7,359 nt of DNA from Actinomycetota bacterium (GTDB taxonomy: Bacteria; Actinomycetota; Actinomycetes; Actinomycetales; Actinomycetaceae). Location: assembly GCA_019425105.1 (NCBI GenBank), contig JAHYYD010000104.1, positions 1-7,359 on the forward strand. The letters are read 5' to 3'. How positions within the stretch are numbered: the first letter of the stretch is position 1; each line of letters begins with the position of its first letter. A program made the translations under genes and the position numbers. The notes under the pieces are model-generated. The model was not told the origin of the DNA, ran no database searches, and saw nothing but the letters and a program-made list of their open reading frames with translations. Positions 1 through 5,374 of this stretch are shown here, piece after piece.

Positions 1-59
1 GCGTTGTCGACCTCCTGGCGGTCGAGCTTGGAGACAACGTCGAAGGAGGAGTCTGCCAT
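1..59 (-). CDS. yajQ: YajQ-family (DUF520) nucleotide-binding protein, N-terminus only
   Basis: Only the first 19 full codons lie in the window; the gene continues past the left edge. Read on the minus strand they give MADSSFDVVSKLDRQEVDN, which I recognise as the characteristic start of YajQ/DUF520 proteins (small cytoplasmic proteins, usually about 160 residues, reported to bind cyclic di-GMP or other nucleotides; the bacterial role is not well settled). The ATG at 59-57 is preceded by the Shine-Dalgarno-like GAAAGG (72-67 on the minus strand) at normal spacing, which supports this start. The gene is divergent from tRNA-Tyr; the roughly 100-base gap must hold both promoters. I see no fully convincing promoter for it, though TAAAAT at 121-116 (minus) could be a -10 box. 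Identification rests on the N-terminal sequence alone. Confidence 0.85.
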   Translation of the reverse strand, partial: MADSSFDVVSKLDRQEVDN

Positions 60-81
60 GGGTGCACCTTTCGTTGGAACT

Positions 82-107
82 GCGCCAATTGTCGTTCCGA
101 TTGGCGC
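82..107. repeat. Perfect 8-bp inverted repeat between yajQ and tRNA-Tyr
   Basis: GCGCCAAT (82-89) and ATTGGCGC (100-107) are exact reverse complements around a 10-base loop. No T-run follows on either strand, so it is not a typical terminator. It lies between the possible -10 box and the ribosome binding site of the minus-strand YajQ gene. It could therefore be a stem in that gene's 5' leader or a DNA operator in the divergent region. Function is unknown. Confidence 0.6.
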
Positions 108-122
108 TTGGCATCATTTTAA

Positions 123-131
123 TGCTATTCT
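123..131 (+). promoter_or_regulatory. Possible extended -10 promoter element of tRNA-Tyr
   Basis: TGCTATTCT has the TG-N-hexamer layout of an extended -10 element (TG at 123-124, hexamer TATTCT at 126-131). It would start transcription near 138, about 20 bases before the mature tRNA. The matching -35 position (around 101-108) is poor, so this is a weak prediction. Confidence 0.4.
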
Positions 132-157
132 TTCACGGCACCGCGAGAGCGGCGCAC

Positions 158-242
158 GGCAGGTTACCAAAGCGGCCAAATGGATCTGACTGTAAATCAG
201 ACGCTTCGTGCTTCGGGGGTTCGAATCCCTCACCTGCCACCA
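158..242 (+). tRNA. tRNA-Tyr (anticodon GTA)
   Basis: The acceptor stem pairs GGCAGGT (158-164) with ACCTGCC (232-238). The anticodon stem TCTGA/TCAGA (185-189/197-201) encloses the loop CTGTAAA, with anticodon GTA at 192-194. The T arm has GGGGG/CCCTC around TTCGAAT (220-226). The variable region (202-214) is long, as expected for class II bacterial tRNA-Tyr. The discriminator is A239 and the 3' CCA is encoded (240-242). It reads tyrosine codons TAC and TAT. Confidence 0.97.
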
Positions 243-286
243 CTCGCTGGTTCCAGTGAGTAACGCCTGTGATGTCATTCTCAGGC
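242..286 (+). other. Two small hairpins after tRNA-Tyr
   Basis: ACTCGCTG (242-249) can pair with CAGTGAGT (254-261) with one G-T wobble and a 4-base loop. Next to it GCCTGTGA (265-272) can pair with TCTCAGGC (279-286) with one mismatch. Neither has a following T-run, so they are at most weak terminators or processing structures at the 3' end of the tRNA-Tyr transcript. Confidence 0.35.
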
Positions 287-293
287 TCCGGGA

Positions 294-323
294 TTGCTTC
301 GGCGCTCGGAGATGCGATAGGCT
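294..323 (+). promoter_or_regulatory. Candidate promoter of the tRNA-Thr / tRNA-Met / rpmG unit
   Basis: TTGCTT (294-299) and TAGGCT (318-323) are 18 bases apart and would start transcription near 330, a few bases before tRNA-Thr at 334. The hexamers match the consensus only partly (TTG in the -35; TAnnnT in the -10). The position is right but the motif is modest, and read-through from the tRNA-Tyr promoter is an alternative. Confidence 0.35.
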
Positions 324-333
324 TTCCGGCGTT

Positions 334-406
334 GCCCCGATAGCTCAGTAGGCAGAGCGTCTCCATGGTAAGGAGAAGGTCAAGGGTTCGATTCCCTTTC
401 GGGGCT
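334..406 (+). tRNA. tRNA-Thr (anticodon GGT)
   Basis: A 73-base cloverleaf. The acceptor stem is GCCCCGA (334-340) with TCGGGGC (399-405). The anticodon stem TCTCC/GGAGA surrounds the loop ATGGTAA, with anticodon GGT at 367-369. The T loop is TTCGATT. The discriminator is T406. The next bases are CCG, so unlike its two neighbours the CCA end is not encoded and must be added after transcription. It reads threonine codons ACC and ACT. Confidence 0.97.
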
Positions 407-433
407 CCGGTTGCGGAGTTATCCGCTACCGGC

Positions 434-510
434 GGCGGGGTAGCTCAGCTGGTCAGAGCGCACGACTCATAATCGTGAGGTCGCGGGTTCGAGCCCCGCC
501 CCCGCTACCA
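434..510 (+). tRNA. tRNA-Met, elongator type (anticodon CAT)
   Basis: The acceptor stem is GGCGGGG (434-440) with CCCCGCT (500-506; the first pair is G-T). The anticodon stem CACGA/TCGTG (461-465/473-477) flanks the loop CTCATAA, with CAT at 468-470. The T stem GCGGG/CCCGC closes the loop TTCGAGC. The discriminator is A507 and CCA is encoded (508-510). It resembles the actinobacterial elongator tRNA-Met found beside tRNA-Thr and rpmG. It lacks the three consecutive G-C pairs at the base of the anticodon stem typical of initiators. A CAT anticodon can also belong to tRNA-Ile2 (lysidine-modified), but context favours Met. Confidence 0.93.
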
Positions 511-564
511 ACTCTTTCATCCGACAGGTCGCACGAGCGACGAAACTAAGCGAGGGAAACAACC

Positions 565-735
565 GTGGCAAGCAAGTCCCAGGACGTTCGCCCCAAGATC
601 ACTCTGGCCTGCTCGGAGTGCAAGGAGCGCAACTACATCACCAAGAAGAACCGTCGTAACACGCCGGATCGTCTCGAGCTGGCAAAGTACTGCCCGCGCT
701 GCCACAAGTCGACGGCGCACCGCGAGACCCGCTGA
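565..735 (+). CDS. rpmG: Ribosomal protein bL33 (50S L33), zinc-binding form
   Basis: A 56-residue protein starting with GTG at 565, preceded by GAGGGAAA (552-559) as ribosome binding site. It begins [20 protein letters not shown]. It carries two CxxC pairs, C16/C19 and C43/C46, which form the zinc ribbon of the C+ type of L33; many bacteria also hold a zinc-free paralogue. Length and sequence are typical for bL33, a small basic protein of the large ribosomal subunit near the E site. It lies 54 bases after tRNA-Met, so it is probably co-transcribed with tRNA-Thr and tRNA-Met. This tRNA-Thr/tRNA-Met/rpmG order is common in Actinobacteria, where the genes that follow are often MaoC-like dehydratase genes or secE/nusG. 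Here a sialidase-like gene follows. A terminator at about 751-783 closes the unit. Confidence 0.97.
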   Translation: MASKSQDVRPKITLACSECKERNYITKKNRRNTPDRLELAKYCPRCHKSTAHRETR

Positions 736-750
736 CGGCTTCCGTCTCAA

Positions 751-783
751 AGCCCCGAGGAACCTGGTTCCCCGGGGTTCTTT
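751..783 (+). terminator. Hairpin terminator after rpmG
   Basis: AGCCCCGAGGAAC (751-763) folds onto GTTCCCCGGGGTT (767-779) with one A-C mismatch, one G-T pair and a 3-base loop. The tail is TTCTTT (778-783). It begins 15 bases after the rpmG stop codon. The stem is strong and the U-run is short and interrupted, as is common in high-GC genomes. Confidence 0.85.
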
Positions 784-807
784 GTATGTGCGCTGGAACA
801 CATATGT

Positions 808-820
808 TATCCTGGGCGCA
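808..820 (+). promoter_or_regulatory. -10 element for a likely leaderless sialidase mRNA
   Basis: TATCCT (808-813) fits the actinobacterial TAnnnT -10 pattern and ends 6 bases before the A of the ATG at 820. That places the expected transcription start on the start codon itself. No Shine-Dalgarno sequence is seen before this ATG. Both points suggest a leaderless transcript. No good -35 hexamer is visible. Confidence 0.5.
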
Positions 821-1836
821 TGGTTGAAACTCCGGCTCCGCGCTGCATCGTCGCCCCGAAGGGCGCGGGCGAGGCGCGTATCCCCGGCCTCGTGACGCTC
901 GCGGACGAGCGCACGGTTTTGTTTTTCGACGAGCGTCCCGCCCCGGCCTCGGGCACGGGATCTGACTTCAATGGGCTGACGATGGCCTCGGATCTGCCGA
1001 ATCCGAACCGCATCCTGTGGACGGAGCATGAGGGGGCGGGACGATGGAGTAGGCCGCGCCCGCTTCCGGCCGGCGGTCCGCCGGTCTCTTCGGATGCGTG
1101 TGTCGGCGTGGACGGTGACGGGCTCATGCATCTGGCATTCGCGTCGACGGATGGGCGCGTGGGCTACATGGATTCGCGCGCGGACGGTGAGCGCCTGCGC
1201 GCCTGGTGGGCCTGGGGGAGTGGCCCCGAGGACCTGTCCTATGTGGACATGACGGATGAGCTCTACGCGCTCACGGGGGCTGATGCGTTGTTTGCGACCT
1301 CGGGCGGTACCGTGGCGGTGGAAGGAGCGGTCGCGCTGCCCTACGTCGTGTGCATCGGGGACGAGACGCACGTACGCGTCGTGTATGCGCGCGGAGGGCG
1401 GCTGATCGGCGCTGCGGAACCCCTCGTTGGCGACGCGGGAGTGCTCCTCGACGAGACGACGCTCGGCACCTGGGACGGCCGCCTCGTCGCGAACTGCCGC
1501 ATCCAGGGTTTTGAAGGCAGGGGTTCCGGTGCCCGCTTCCTCGCGTGGGGCGATGGGCGCACCTGGGAGGGCGCCTGCCTCTGGGAGCTGGAGGACCCCG
1601 GCTGCAACGCGCGCATGATCGGGGATCTGTTCGTGCACCCCGGGCGGCGCGACGCTCGTGCGGGTGGCGAGATCCTGCGCCTGGCCCCGCCGTGGGAGGG
1701 TGAGGTGCGCGCCGAGGCTGTTTCCTCCTTGGGTGATGGCGCCTTCGGATACAGCGACGTGGCCTTCGCGGGGGATGAGGCCGTGGTGGTCTTCGAGCGC
1801 GACCGAGGCCTCTGGGAGGCTGCGGTCAGCCTCTGA
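820..1836 (+). CDS. Exo-alpha-sialidase-like protein (GH33-type beta-propeller), no signal peptide
   Basis: A 338-residue protein with a bacterial sialidase layout, which would release terminal sialic acid from glycans. Seen in order: the RIP motif (R20-I21-P22) of the first arginine of the triad; D58 in SDLPNPNRILW, where the acid/base Asp is expected; E212 in LLDETTLGTWDGRL, the usual Glu that activates the nucleophile; R227 as second arginine; an Asp-box-like turn in AWGDGRTW; R280 in ARAGGEIL as third arginine; and Y311 in FGYSDVAF as the nucleophilic Tyr. Alignment to sialidases is by eye. The start at 820 leaves only 19 residues before RIP, with no signal peptide or membrane segment. 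The enzyme thus appears cytoplasmic, which would make it act on imported sialosides. Length is near the minimal GH33 catalytic domain, with no carbohydrate-binding module or cell-wall anchor. It converges with the regulator gene on a shared terminator. It could be a non-hydrolytic BNR-repeat protein if the eye alignment is wrong. Confidence 0.8.
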   Translation: MVETPAPRCIVAPKGAGEARIPGLVTLADERTVLFFDERPAPASGTGSDFNGLTMASDLPNPNRILWTEHEGAGRWSRPRPLPAGGPPVSSDACVGVDGDGLMHLAFASTDGRVGYMDSRADGERLRAWWAWGSGPEDLSYVDMTDELYALTGADALFATSGGTVAVEGAVALPYVVCIGDETHVRVVYARGGRLIGAAEPLVGDAGVLLDETTLGTWDGRLVANCRIQGFEGRGSGARFLAWGDGRTWEGACLWELEDPGCNARMIGDLFVHPGRRDARAGGEILRLAPPWEGEVRAEAVSSLGDGAFGYSDVAFAGDEAVVVFERDRGLWEAAVSL

Positions 1837-1843
1837 ACGGATA

Positions 1844-1891
1844 CAGAAAACCTCGGTGCACGTGCCCCCACAACGCTCCGAGGTTTTTCTG
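1844..1891. terminator. Bidirectional terminator between the sialidase and the regulator
   Basis: CAGAAAACCTCGG (1844-1856) pairs with CCGAGGTTTTTCTG (1878-1891), with one extra T bulged, around a 21-base loop. The A-run on the left and T-run on the right give a U-tail in both directions. It starts 7 bases after the sialidase stop and ends 6 bases before the regulator's stop, so one element serves both convergent genes. Confidence 0.9.
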
Positions 1892-1897
1892 TGCGCT

Positions 1898-2662
1898 CTA
1901 GCGACCTTCGATGATCGACAGGAGCGGGGCGTAGTGGGCCTCGACGGCGGCGGTGTACGCCACCAGGTCGCCGGCTTCGCACGCCCGCAGGATGGCCGCG
2001 TGGGCCTCGGCGGTGGCTTCCATCTCCTGGCGCGACGCTGCGGCCAGCGAAGGGGTGACGCTCTGGTGGACCAGCCACATGGCGGCCACCAGCTGGTGCA
2101 TGAGTTCGTTCTCGACGTAGGCGAGGAGGCCGGAGTGGAAGGCGATGTCCTGCTCCAGGTAGGTCGAACCCGTGTGCGCGTATTCGGTCATCGCCTCGAC
2201 GAGCTCCCACAGGTGCGGGTTCGTCGTGCCCTTCATGGCCCGGGTGAGCGGGACCGCGATCCCGAGGTCGAGGGCCCGGCGCGTGTCGATGATCGCGTGC
2301 AGGGACTGTGCACCGTTGATCTCATCCAGTGCGGCCCGCAGGACGAGGGTCTCGACGAGCGGTTGCATCGACATCTCGCCGACGTAGGAGCCGGAACCCT
2401 GGCGAACCGTCACGATATCCAGTGCTTGGAGGCGACGGAGTGCTTCTCGCACGGACGACCGTGAAACGCCGAGGTCGGCGCACAGTGTTGATTCGGTGGG
2501 GAGGCGGTCACCAGGATGTAATCCATGTCGCAAAATATAGGACTTGATCGCATCCATCGTTACCGAGGATCTTGAGTCAATCGGTGCTGATACGCATCGG
2601 TTCTGATCGGTTGTTGATGGCGATTGGGGTGATATCGCTTGCACTAATTTGTCTGACAACAT
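1898..2662 (-). CDS. GntR/FadR-type (FCD) transcriptional regulator, likely repressor of the adjacent ABC importer
   Basis: A 254-residue regulator. Residues about 36-95 are a GntR winged helix-turn-helix: LRHGLHPGDRLPTE, then LGVSRSSVREALRRL (recognition helix) and the wing TVRQGSGSYVG. Residues about 105-250 are an all-helical FCD ligand-binding domain. D172 and H176 (DIAFH), H221 and H243 are where FCD proteins hold a metal ion, so the site looks complete. The frame stays open 71 codons further upstream, but that extension would lie inside the divergent binding-protein gene. I chose the ATG at 2662-2660 because TATACT lies 6 bases before it on this strand, which implies a leaderless mRNA. 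There is no Shine-Dalgarno. About 35 polar residues precede the winged helix. It is divergent from the importer, with an operator-like dyad in the shared control region, so it probably represses the importer and itself. By location it could be a NanR-like sialic-acid sensor; the ligand is not shown by sequence. Confidence 0.9.
   Translation of the reverse strand: MLSDKLVQAISPQSPSTTDQNRCVSAPIDSRSSVTMDAIKSYILRHGLHPGDRLPTESTLCADLGVSRSSVREALRRLQALDIVTVRQGSGSYVGEMSMQPLVETLVLRAALDEINGAQSLHAIIDTRRALDLGIAVPLTRAMKGTTNPHLWELVEAMTEYAHTGSTYLEQDIAFHSGLLAYVENELMHQLVAAMWLVHQSVTPSLAAASRQEMEATAEAHAAILRACEAGDLVAYTAAVEAHYAPLLSIIEGR
2580..2618. repeat. Three imperfect direct repeats of ATCGGTnCTGAT inside the regulator's 5' coding end
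   Basis: ATCGGTGCTGAT (2580-2591), ATCGGTTCTGAT (2596-2607) and ATCGGTTGTTGAT (2606-2618) follow one another. They encode part of the polar stretch before the DNA-binding domain (residues about 15-28). They lie 20-60 bases upstream of the importer's -35 box. They may be simple coding redundancy or extra protein-binding sites; nothing in the sequence decides this. Confidence 0.4.
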
Positions 2663-2667
2663 AGAAT
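2639..2667 (+). promoter_or_regulatory. Promoter of the ABC importer operon
   Basis: -35 TTGCAC (2639-2644) and -10 TAGAAT (2662-2667, five of six consensus bases) are separated by exactly 17 bases. The transcript would start near 2674 and carry a leader of about 56 bases before the ATG at 2730. The operator-like dyad 2649-2659 lies in the spacer, so a bound repressor would block RNA polymerase directly. Confidence 0.7.
2649..2659. promoter_or_regulatory. Operator-like dyad TTGTCTGACAA for the FCD regulator
   Basis: TTGTC-T-GACAA is a perfect 11-base inverted repeat and fits the TNGTnnnACNA pattern known for FadR/FCD-subfamily GntR operators. It lies between the -35 and -10 of the importer promoter and at about +4 to +14 of the predicted leaderless regulator transcript, right after its start codon. 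One dimer here could repress the importer and autoregulate the regulator. Binding is inferred from motif and position. Confidence 0.7.
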
Positions 2668-2668
2668 C

Positions 2669-2674
2669 AGTATA
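2669..2674 (-). promoter_or_regulatory. -10 element for the leaderless regulator mRNA
   Basis: On the minus strand 2674-2669 reads TATACT, five of six consensus bases. It ends 6 bases before the A of the regulator's ATG (2662), so transcription should begin at the start codon. It is one base away from the -10 of the opposing importer promoter (2662-2667), so the two promoters cannot be open together. No clear -35 is seen. Confidence 0.6.
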
Positions 2675-2729
2675 GCGAGCGGAACAAAAGAACCGCACGT
2701 CCCAATTCTCGAAGATGAGGAGCGAGAAC

Positions 2730-4301
2730 ATGCGAATGCGCAAACACTTCGCGACCGGCGCTGCACTGACCGCAGCTGCCGCCATGATCCTGACCGCGTG
2801 CGGCGGCGGATCCTCCACCACCACCTCGACCGACGGCGGCTCCAAGGGCTCCGACGGGCCGAAGGGCACGATCACCGCCGGCGTCGCCTACGAGACCACC
2901 GACTACGGTCCGATCACCACCTCGGCGCTCGGCATGGGTGCAAACTGGCAGGTCCTCGAAGGCCTGTACCGTTTCAACATGGCCGACTACTCCGTCAGCC
3001 CCGCACTGGCCGCCGGTGACCCGGAGAAGATCTCCGACACCGAATACGAGGTCAAGCTGCGCGACGGCGCGAAGTTCTCCGACGGCACCCCCGTGACCGC
3101 CGCCGACTTCGTGGCCTCCTACGAGCGCGCCACCTCCGAAAAGTCGATCTACCGTCAGTTCTTTACCTTCGTCGACTCCGTCGAAGCCAAGGACGACAAC
3201 ACCATCACGATCAAGCTGAAGCACCCCTTCTCCAACCTGAAGGAGCGCTTCGTCAACGTCCGCGTTGTCCCCGCCTCGATGGACGAAGACTCGCTCAAGG
3301 CCAAGCCGATCGGCACCGGCCCCTACAAGTACGAGAACATCACGGCGACTGAGATCACCGCTGTTCCCAACGAGAACTACACCGGTAACGAGCCCACGAA
3401 GGTCGCCACCCTCAAGTGGCAGTCCCTCAAGGATGACTCCGCCCGTCTCGCCGCCGCCATCGGTGGCACTATCGACGTCATGGAAGCCGTTCCCGCCTCC
3501 GCGCAGGACCAGCTCAAGGGCGCCGGCTGGAACATCGAGTCCAAGCCCGGCTACGGCAACCCCTTCCTGATGTTCAACACCCAGAAGGCTCCCTTCGACA
3601 AGCCCGAGGTTCGCCGCGCGATCCTCAAGGCCATCGACAAGCAGAAGCTGATCAACTCCTCGCTCGAAGGCCAGGCCGTTGAGGCGACCTCCTTCCTGCC
3701 CGAGGCGAACCCCGCCTACAAGAAGCCCTCGACCGACCTGTCCTACGACAAGGATGCCGCCTCCAAGCTCCTGAGCGACGCTGGCGTCTCTGGCCTCGAG
3801 GTCAACCTGGTGACGACGGACCACCCGTGGGTCCTCTCCCTGGTTCCCCAGATCAAGTCCGATCTGGAGGCCCTGGGTCTGAAGGTCAACCACACGCAGA
3901 TGGCGTCGTCTGACCTCTACGCCAACGTCACCGACGTTGACAACCCCACCTACGACATCGTCCTGGCCCCCGGCGACCCCTCGGTCTTCGGCACCGACCC
4001 CGGCATCATCATCTCCTGGTGGAACGGCGACAACGTCTGGACCAAGAAGCGTGACGGCTGGCAGACCTCGGACCCCGAGTCCTTCAACAAGCTGCAGTCC
4101 ATCATGGACGAGGCCGTTCAGCTCGACGGTGACGCCGCTAAGGCCAAGTGGGGTGAGGCTCAGGATCTGCTCGCTGAGAAGACCGTGATCTTCCCGCTCG
4201 TGTTCCGCAACATGATCACTGGCTCCAACCCCGCCAAGGTGGAAGGATTCCAGGCGATCTCCTCCACCGGCCTGCAGCTGCTCGGTGTGAGCGCTAAGTA
4301 A
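2730..4301 (+). CDS. ABC importer substrate-binding lipoprotein, family 5 (DppA/OppA-like)
   Basis: A 523-residue extracytoplasmic receptor anchored by lipid. ATG codons occur at 2715, 2730 and 2736. I choose 2730 because AGGAG (2718-2722) lies 7 bases before it; the 2715 start would have the binding site inside the gene. The signal peptide starts MRMRKHF, has an Ala-rich core and ends with the lipobox LTAC, so C24 would be the lipidated cysteine. A Gly/Ser/Thr-rich linker runs to about residue 46. Residues about 100-135 hold the family-5 signature region (KLRDGAKFSDG then TPVTAADFVASYER). Length and features are typical of SBP_bac_5 proteins, which bind peptides, nickel, some oligosaccharides and, in Dpp-type SatA/SiaE systems, sialic acid. 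It is first in the importer operon under the promoter at 2639-2667. Codon use is strongly biased to AAG, AAC, GAC and ATC, consistent with high expression. The substrate cannot be told from sequence by eye. Confidence 0.95.
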   Translation: MRMRKHFATGAALTAAAAMILTACGGGSSTTTSTDGGSKGSDGPKGTITAGVAYETTDYGPITTSALGMGANWQVLEGLYRFNMADYSVSPALAAGDPEKISDTEYEVKLRDGAKFSDGTPVTAADFVASYERATSEKSIYRQFFTFVDSVEAKDDNTITIKLKHPFSNLKERFVNVRVVPASMDEDSLKAKPIGTGPYKYENITATEITAVPNENYTGNEPTKVATLKWQSLKDDSARLAAAIGGTIDVMEAVPASAQDQLKGAGWNIESKPGYGNPFLMFNTQKAPFDKPEVRRAILKAIDKQKLINSSLEGQAVEATSFLPEANPAYKKPSTDLSYDKDAASKLLSDAGVSGLEVNLVTTDHPWVLSLVPQIKSDLEALGLKVNHTQMASSDLYANVTDVDNPTYDIVLAPGDPSVFGTDPGIIISWWNGDNVWTKKRDGWQTSDPESFNKLQSIMDEAVQLDGDAAKAKWGEAQDLLAEKTVIFPLVFRNMITGSNPAKVEGFQAISSTGLQLLGVSAK

Positions 4302-4319
4302 GTCCCCTAGGGACCACAC

Positions 4320-4383
4320 AGAAAGGAGGGGTGGAGCCCCGCCCTGAGGCAGACGCCACAGTCGGGCGCCACCCCTCCTTTCT
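4320..4383 (+). terminator. Long hairpin between the binding-protein gene and the permease genes (attenuator / mRNA 3' stabiliser)
   Basis: The 15-base arms AGAAAGGAGGGGTGG (4320-4334) and CCACCCCTCCTTTCT (4369-4383) are exact reverse complements. The stem extends inward after one A-G mismatch by GCCC/GGGC (4336-4339/4364-4367). It starts 18 bases after the binding-protein stop codon and ends 22 bases before the permease ribosome binding site. There is only a short U-tail (TTTCTC). Such elements between a receptor gene and its permeases commonly give partial termination or protect the upstream mRNA, so the receptor is made in excess. The left arm also holds an anti-16S-like AGGAGG that would be hidden in the stem. 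Confidence 0.85.
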
Positions 4384-4417
4384 CATTGCCAAAATCCGTT
4401 GAAATGGAGGTCTAGAA

Positions 4418-5371
4418 GTGAATAACCTTCTGCGACTCATCGGACGACGTTTGGTGGCACTGCCGATCATGGTGGTCGGCGTATCCTTCCTCGTCTTCTT
4501 CATCATGTCGCTGTCTCCGATCGACCCGGCCTACTCGGCACTGGGCGAGACCGCGACCCCCGAAGCTCTCGAAGAGTACCGTGTCCAGCACGGTCTCAAC
4601 GACCCCTTCTTCGTTCAGTACGGTCACTACCTGTGGAACATGCTCCACGGTGACCTCGGCACCTACGGCGTTGGCACGTCCAACCACGTGACCGATCTGG
4701 TTGCTCAGGCTCTTCCGATCACCCTGCAGCTCACCTTCCTCGGCCTGTTCTTCGCCGTTATCATCGCTTTCCCCCTCGGTGTTCTCGCCGCTCTGTACCG
4801 CGACCGCTGGCCCGACCAGGTCATCCGCGTGTTCTCGGTCATCGGCATCGGCACCCCGTCCTTCTGGCTGGCAGCGCTGCTGGTACTCGCATTTGTTCAG
4901 AAGCTTCCGGTCTCCGGCCCGCTGCCCGCGTTCAGTGAAGATCCGAGCGGCTGGTTCCTGCGGATGCTCCTTCCGGCTATCGCCCTGGCGGTTCCCGTCA
5001 TCGGTCAGATGACGCGAGTCGTGCGTACCTCAATGGTTGAGGAACTGGATCGCGACTACGTCCGCACCGCGGTTGGCGCCGGCATCCCCAAGCGCATCGT
5101 CGTGGCCCGCAACGTGCTGCGTAACGCGCTCATCACGCCCGTGACCGTCCTCGGCCTGCGCATCGGCTACCTGATGGGTGGCGCGGTCGTCATCGAAATT
5201 ATCTTCTCCATCGATGGAATGGGTAAGGCGGTCCTGCTCAAGGGCATCCAGGAGAACTGGGTGACCCTGGTGCAGGGTGGCGCGCTCGTCGTCGCGATCG
5301 CGTTCATTGTCGTCAACATCATCGTTGACATGCTCTACCTGCTCATCAATCCGCGTATTAGGTCGGTGTGA
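4418..5371 (+). CDS. ABC importer permease, DppB/OppB type
   Basis: A 317-residue inner-membrane permease. It starts at GTG 4418, with GGAGG (4406-4410) at 7-base spacing. Hydrophobic segments are at about residues 12-31, 98-126, 136-160, 181-199, 240-262 and 284-308, the six-helix layout of DppB. Between the first two is a long external region containing the family pattern LNDPFFVQYGHYLWNMLHGDLG. Residues about 214-242 (AVGAGIPKRI then NVLRNALITP) form the EAA loop that docks on the ATPase. It forms the channel together with the downstream permease domain. Its stop codon is 3 bases before the next ATG, so translation is probably coupled. It lies downstream of the hairpin 4320-4383, so expression should be lower than that of the binding protein. 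Confidence 0.96.
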   Translation: MNNLLRLIGRRLVALPIMVVGVSFLVFFIMSLSPIDPAYSALGETATPEALEEYRVQHGLNDPFFVQYGHYLWNMLHGDLGTYGVGTSNHVTDLVAQALPITLQLTFLGLFFAVIIAFPLGVLAALYRDRWPDQVIRVFSVIGIGTPSFWLAALLVLAFVQKLPVSGPLPAFSEDPSGWFLRMLLPAIALAVPVIGQMTRVVRTSMVEELDRDYVRTAVGAGIPKRIVVARNVLRNALITPVTVLGLRIGYLMGGAVVIEIIFSIDGMGKAVLLKGIQENWVTLVQGGALVVAIAFIVVNIIVDMLYLLINPRIRSV

Positions 5372-5374
5372 GGC

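Noticed and set aside
4..366. Short open frames over the tRNA-Tyr / tRNA-Thr region on both strands
   Set aside because: They overlap clear tRNA genes and the YajQ start, have no ribosome binding site and no recognisable protein.
434..510. tRNA-Ile2 (lysidine-modified CAT) instead of tRNA-Met
   Set aside because: The sequence and its position beside tRNA-Thr and rpmG match the actinobacterial elongator tRNA-Met; modification cannot be seen in DNA, so some doubt remains.
517..1638. 373-codon open frame on the minus strand over rpmG and the sialidase
   Set aside because: It is antisense to two recognisable genes and has Arg/Ala-rich shadow composition.
2715..2729. Earlier ATG for the substrate-binding protein at 2715
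   Set aside because: The AGGAG at 2718-2722 would be inside the gene; the 2730 ATG has correct spacing and gives a normal lipoprotein signal peptide.
2663..2875. N-terminal extension of the FCD regulator by 71 residues
   Set aside because: It would overlap the divergent importer promoter and the lipoprotein signal-peptide coding region, is unlike the family, and the leaderless start at 2662 explains the gene better.
2667..4319. 550-codon open frame on the minus strand
   Set aside because: It is the complement of the substrate-binding protein gene, with no recognisable domain; codon bias leaves few stops on the opposite strand.
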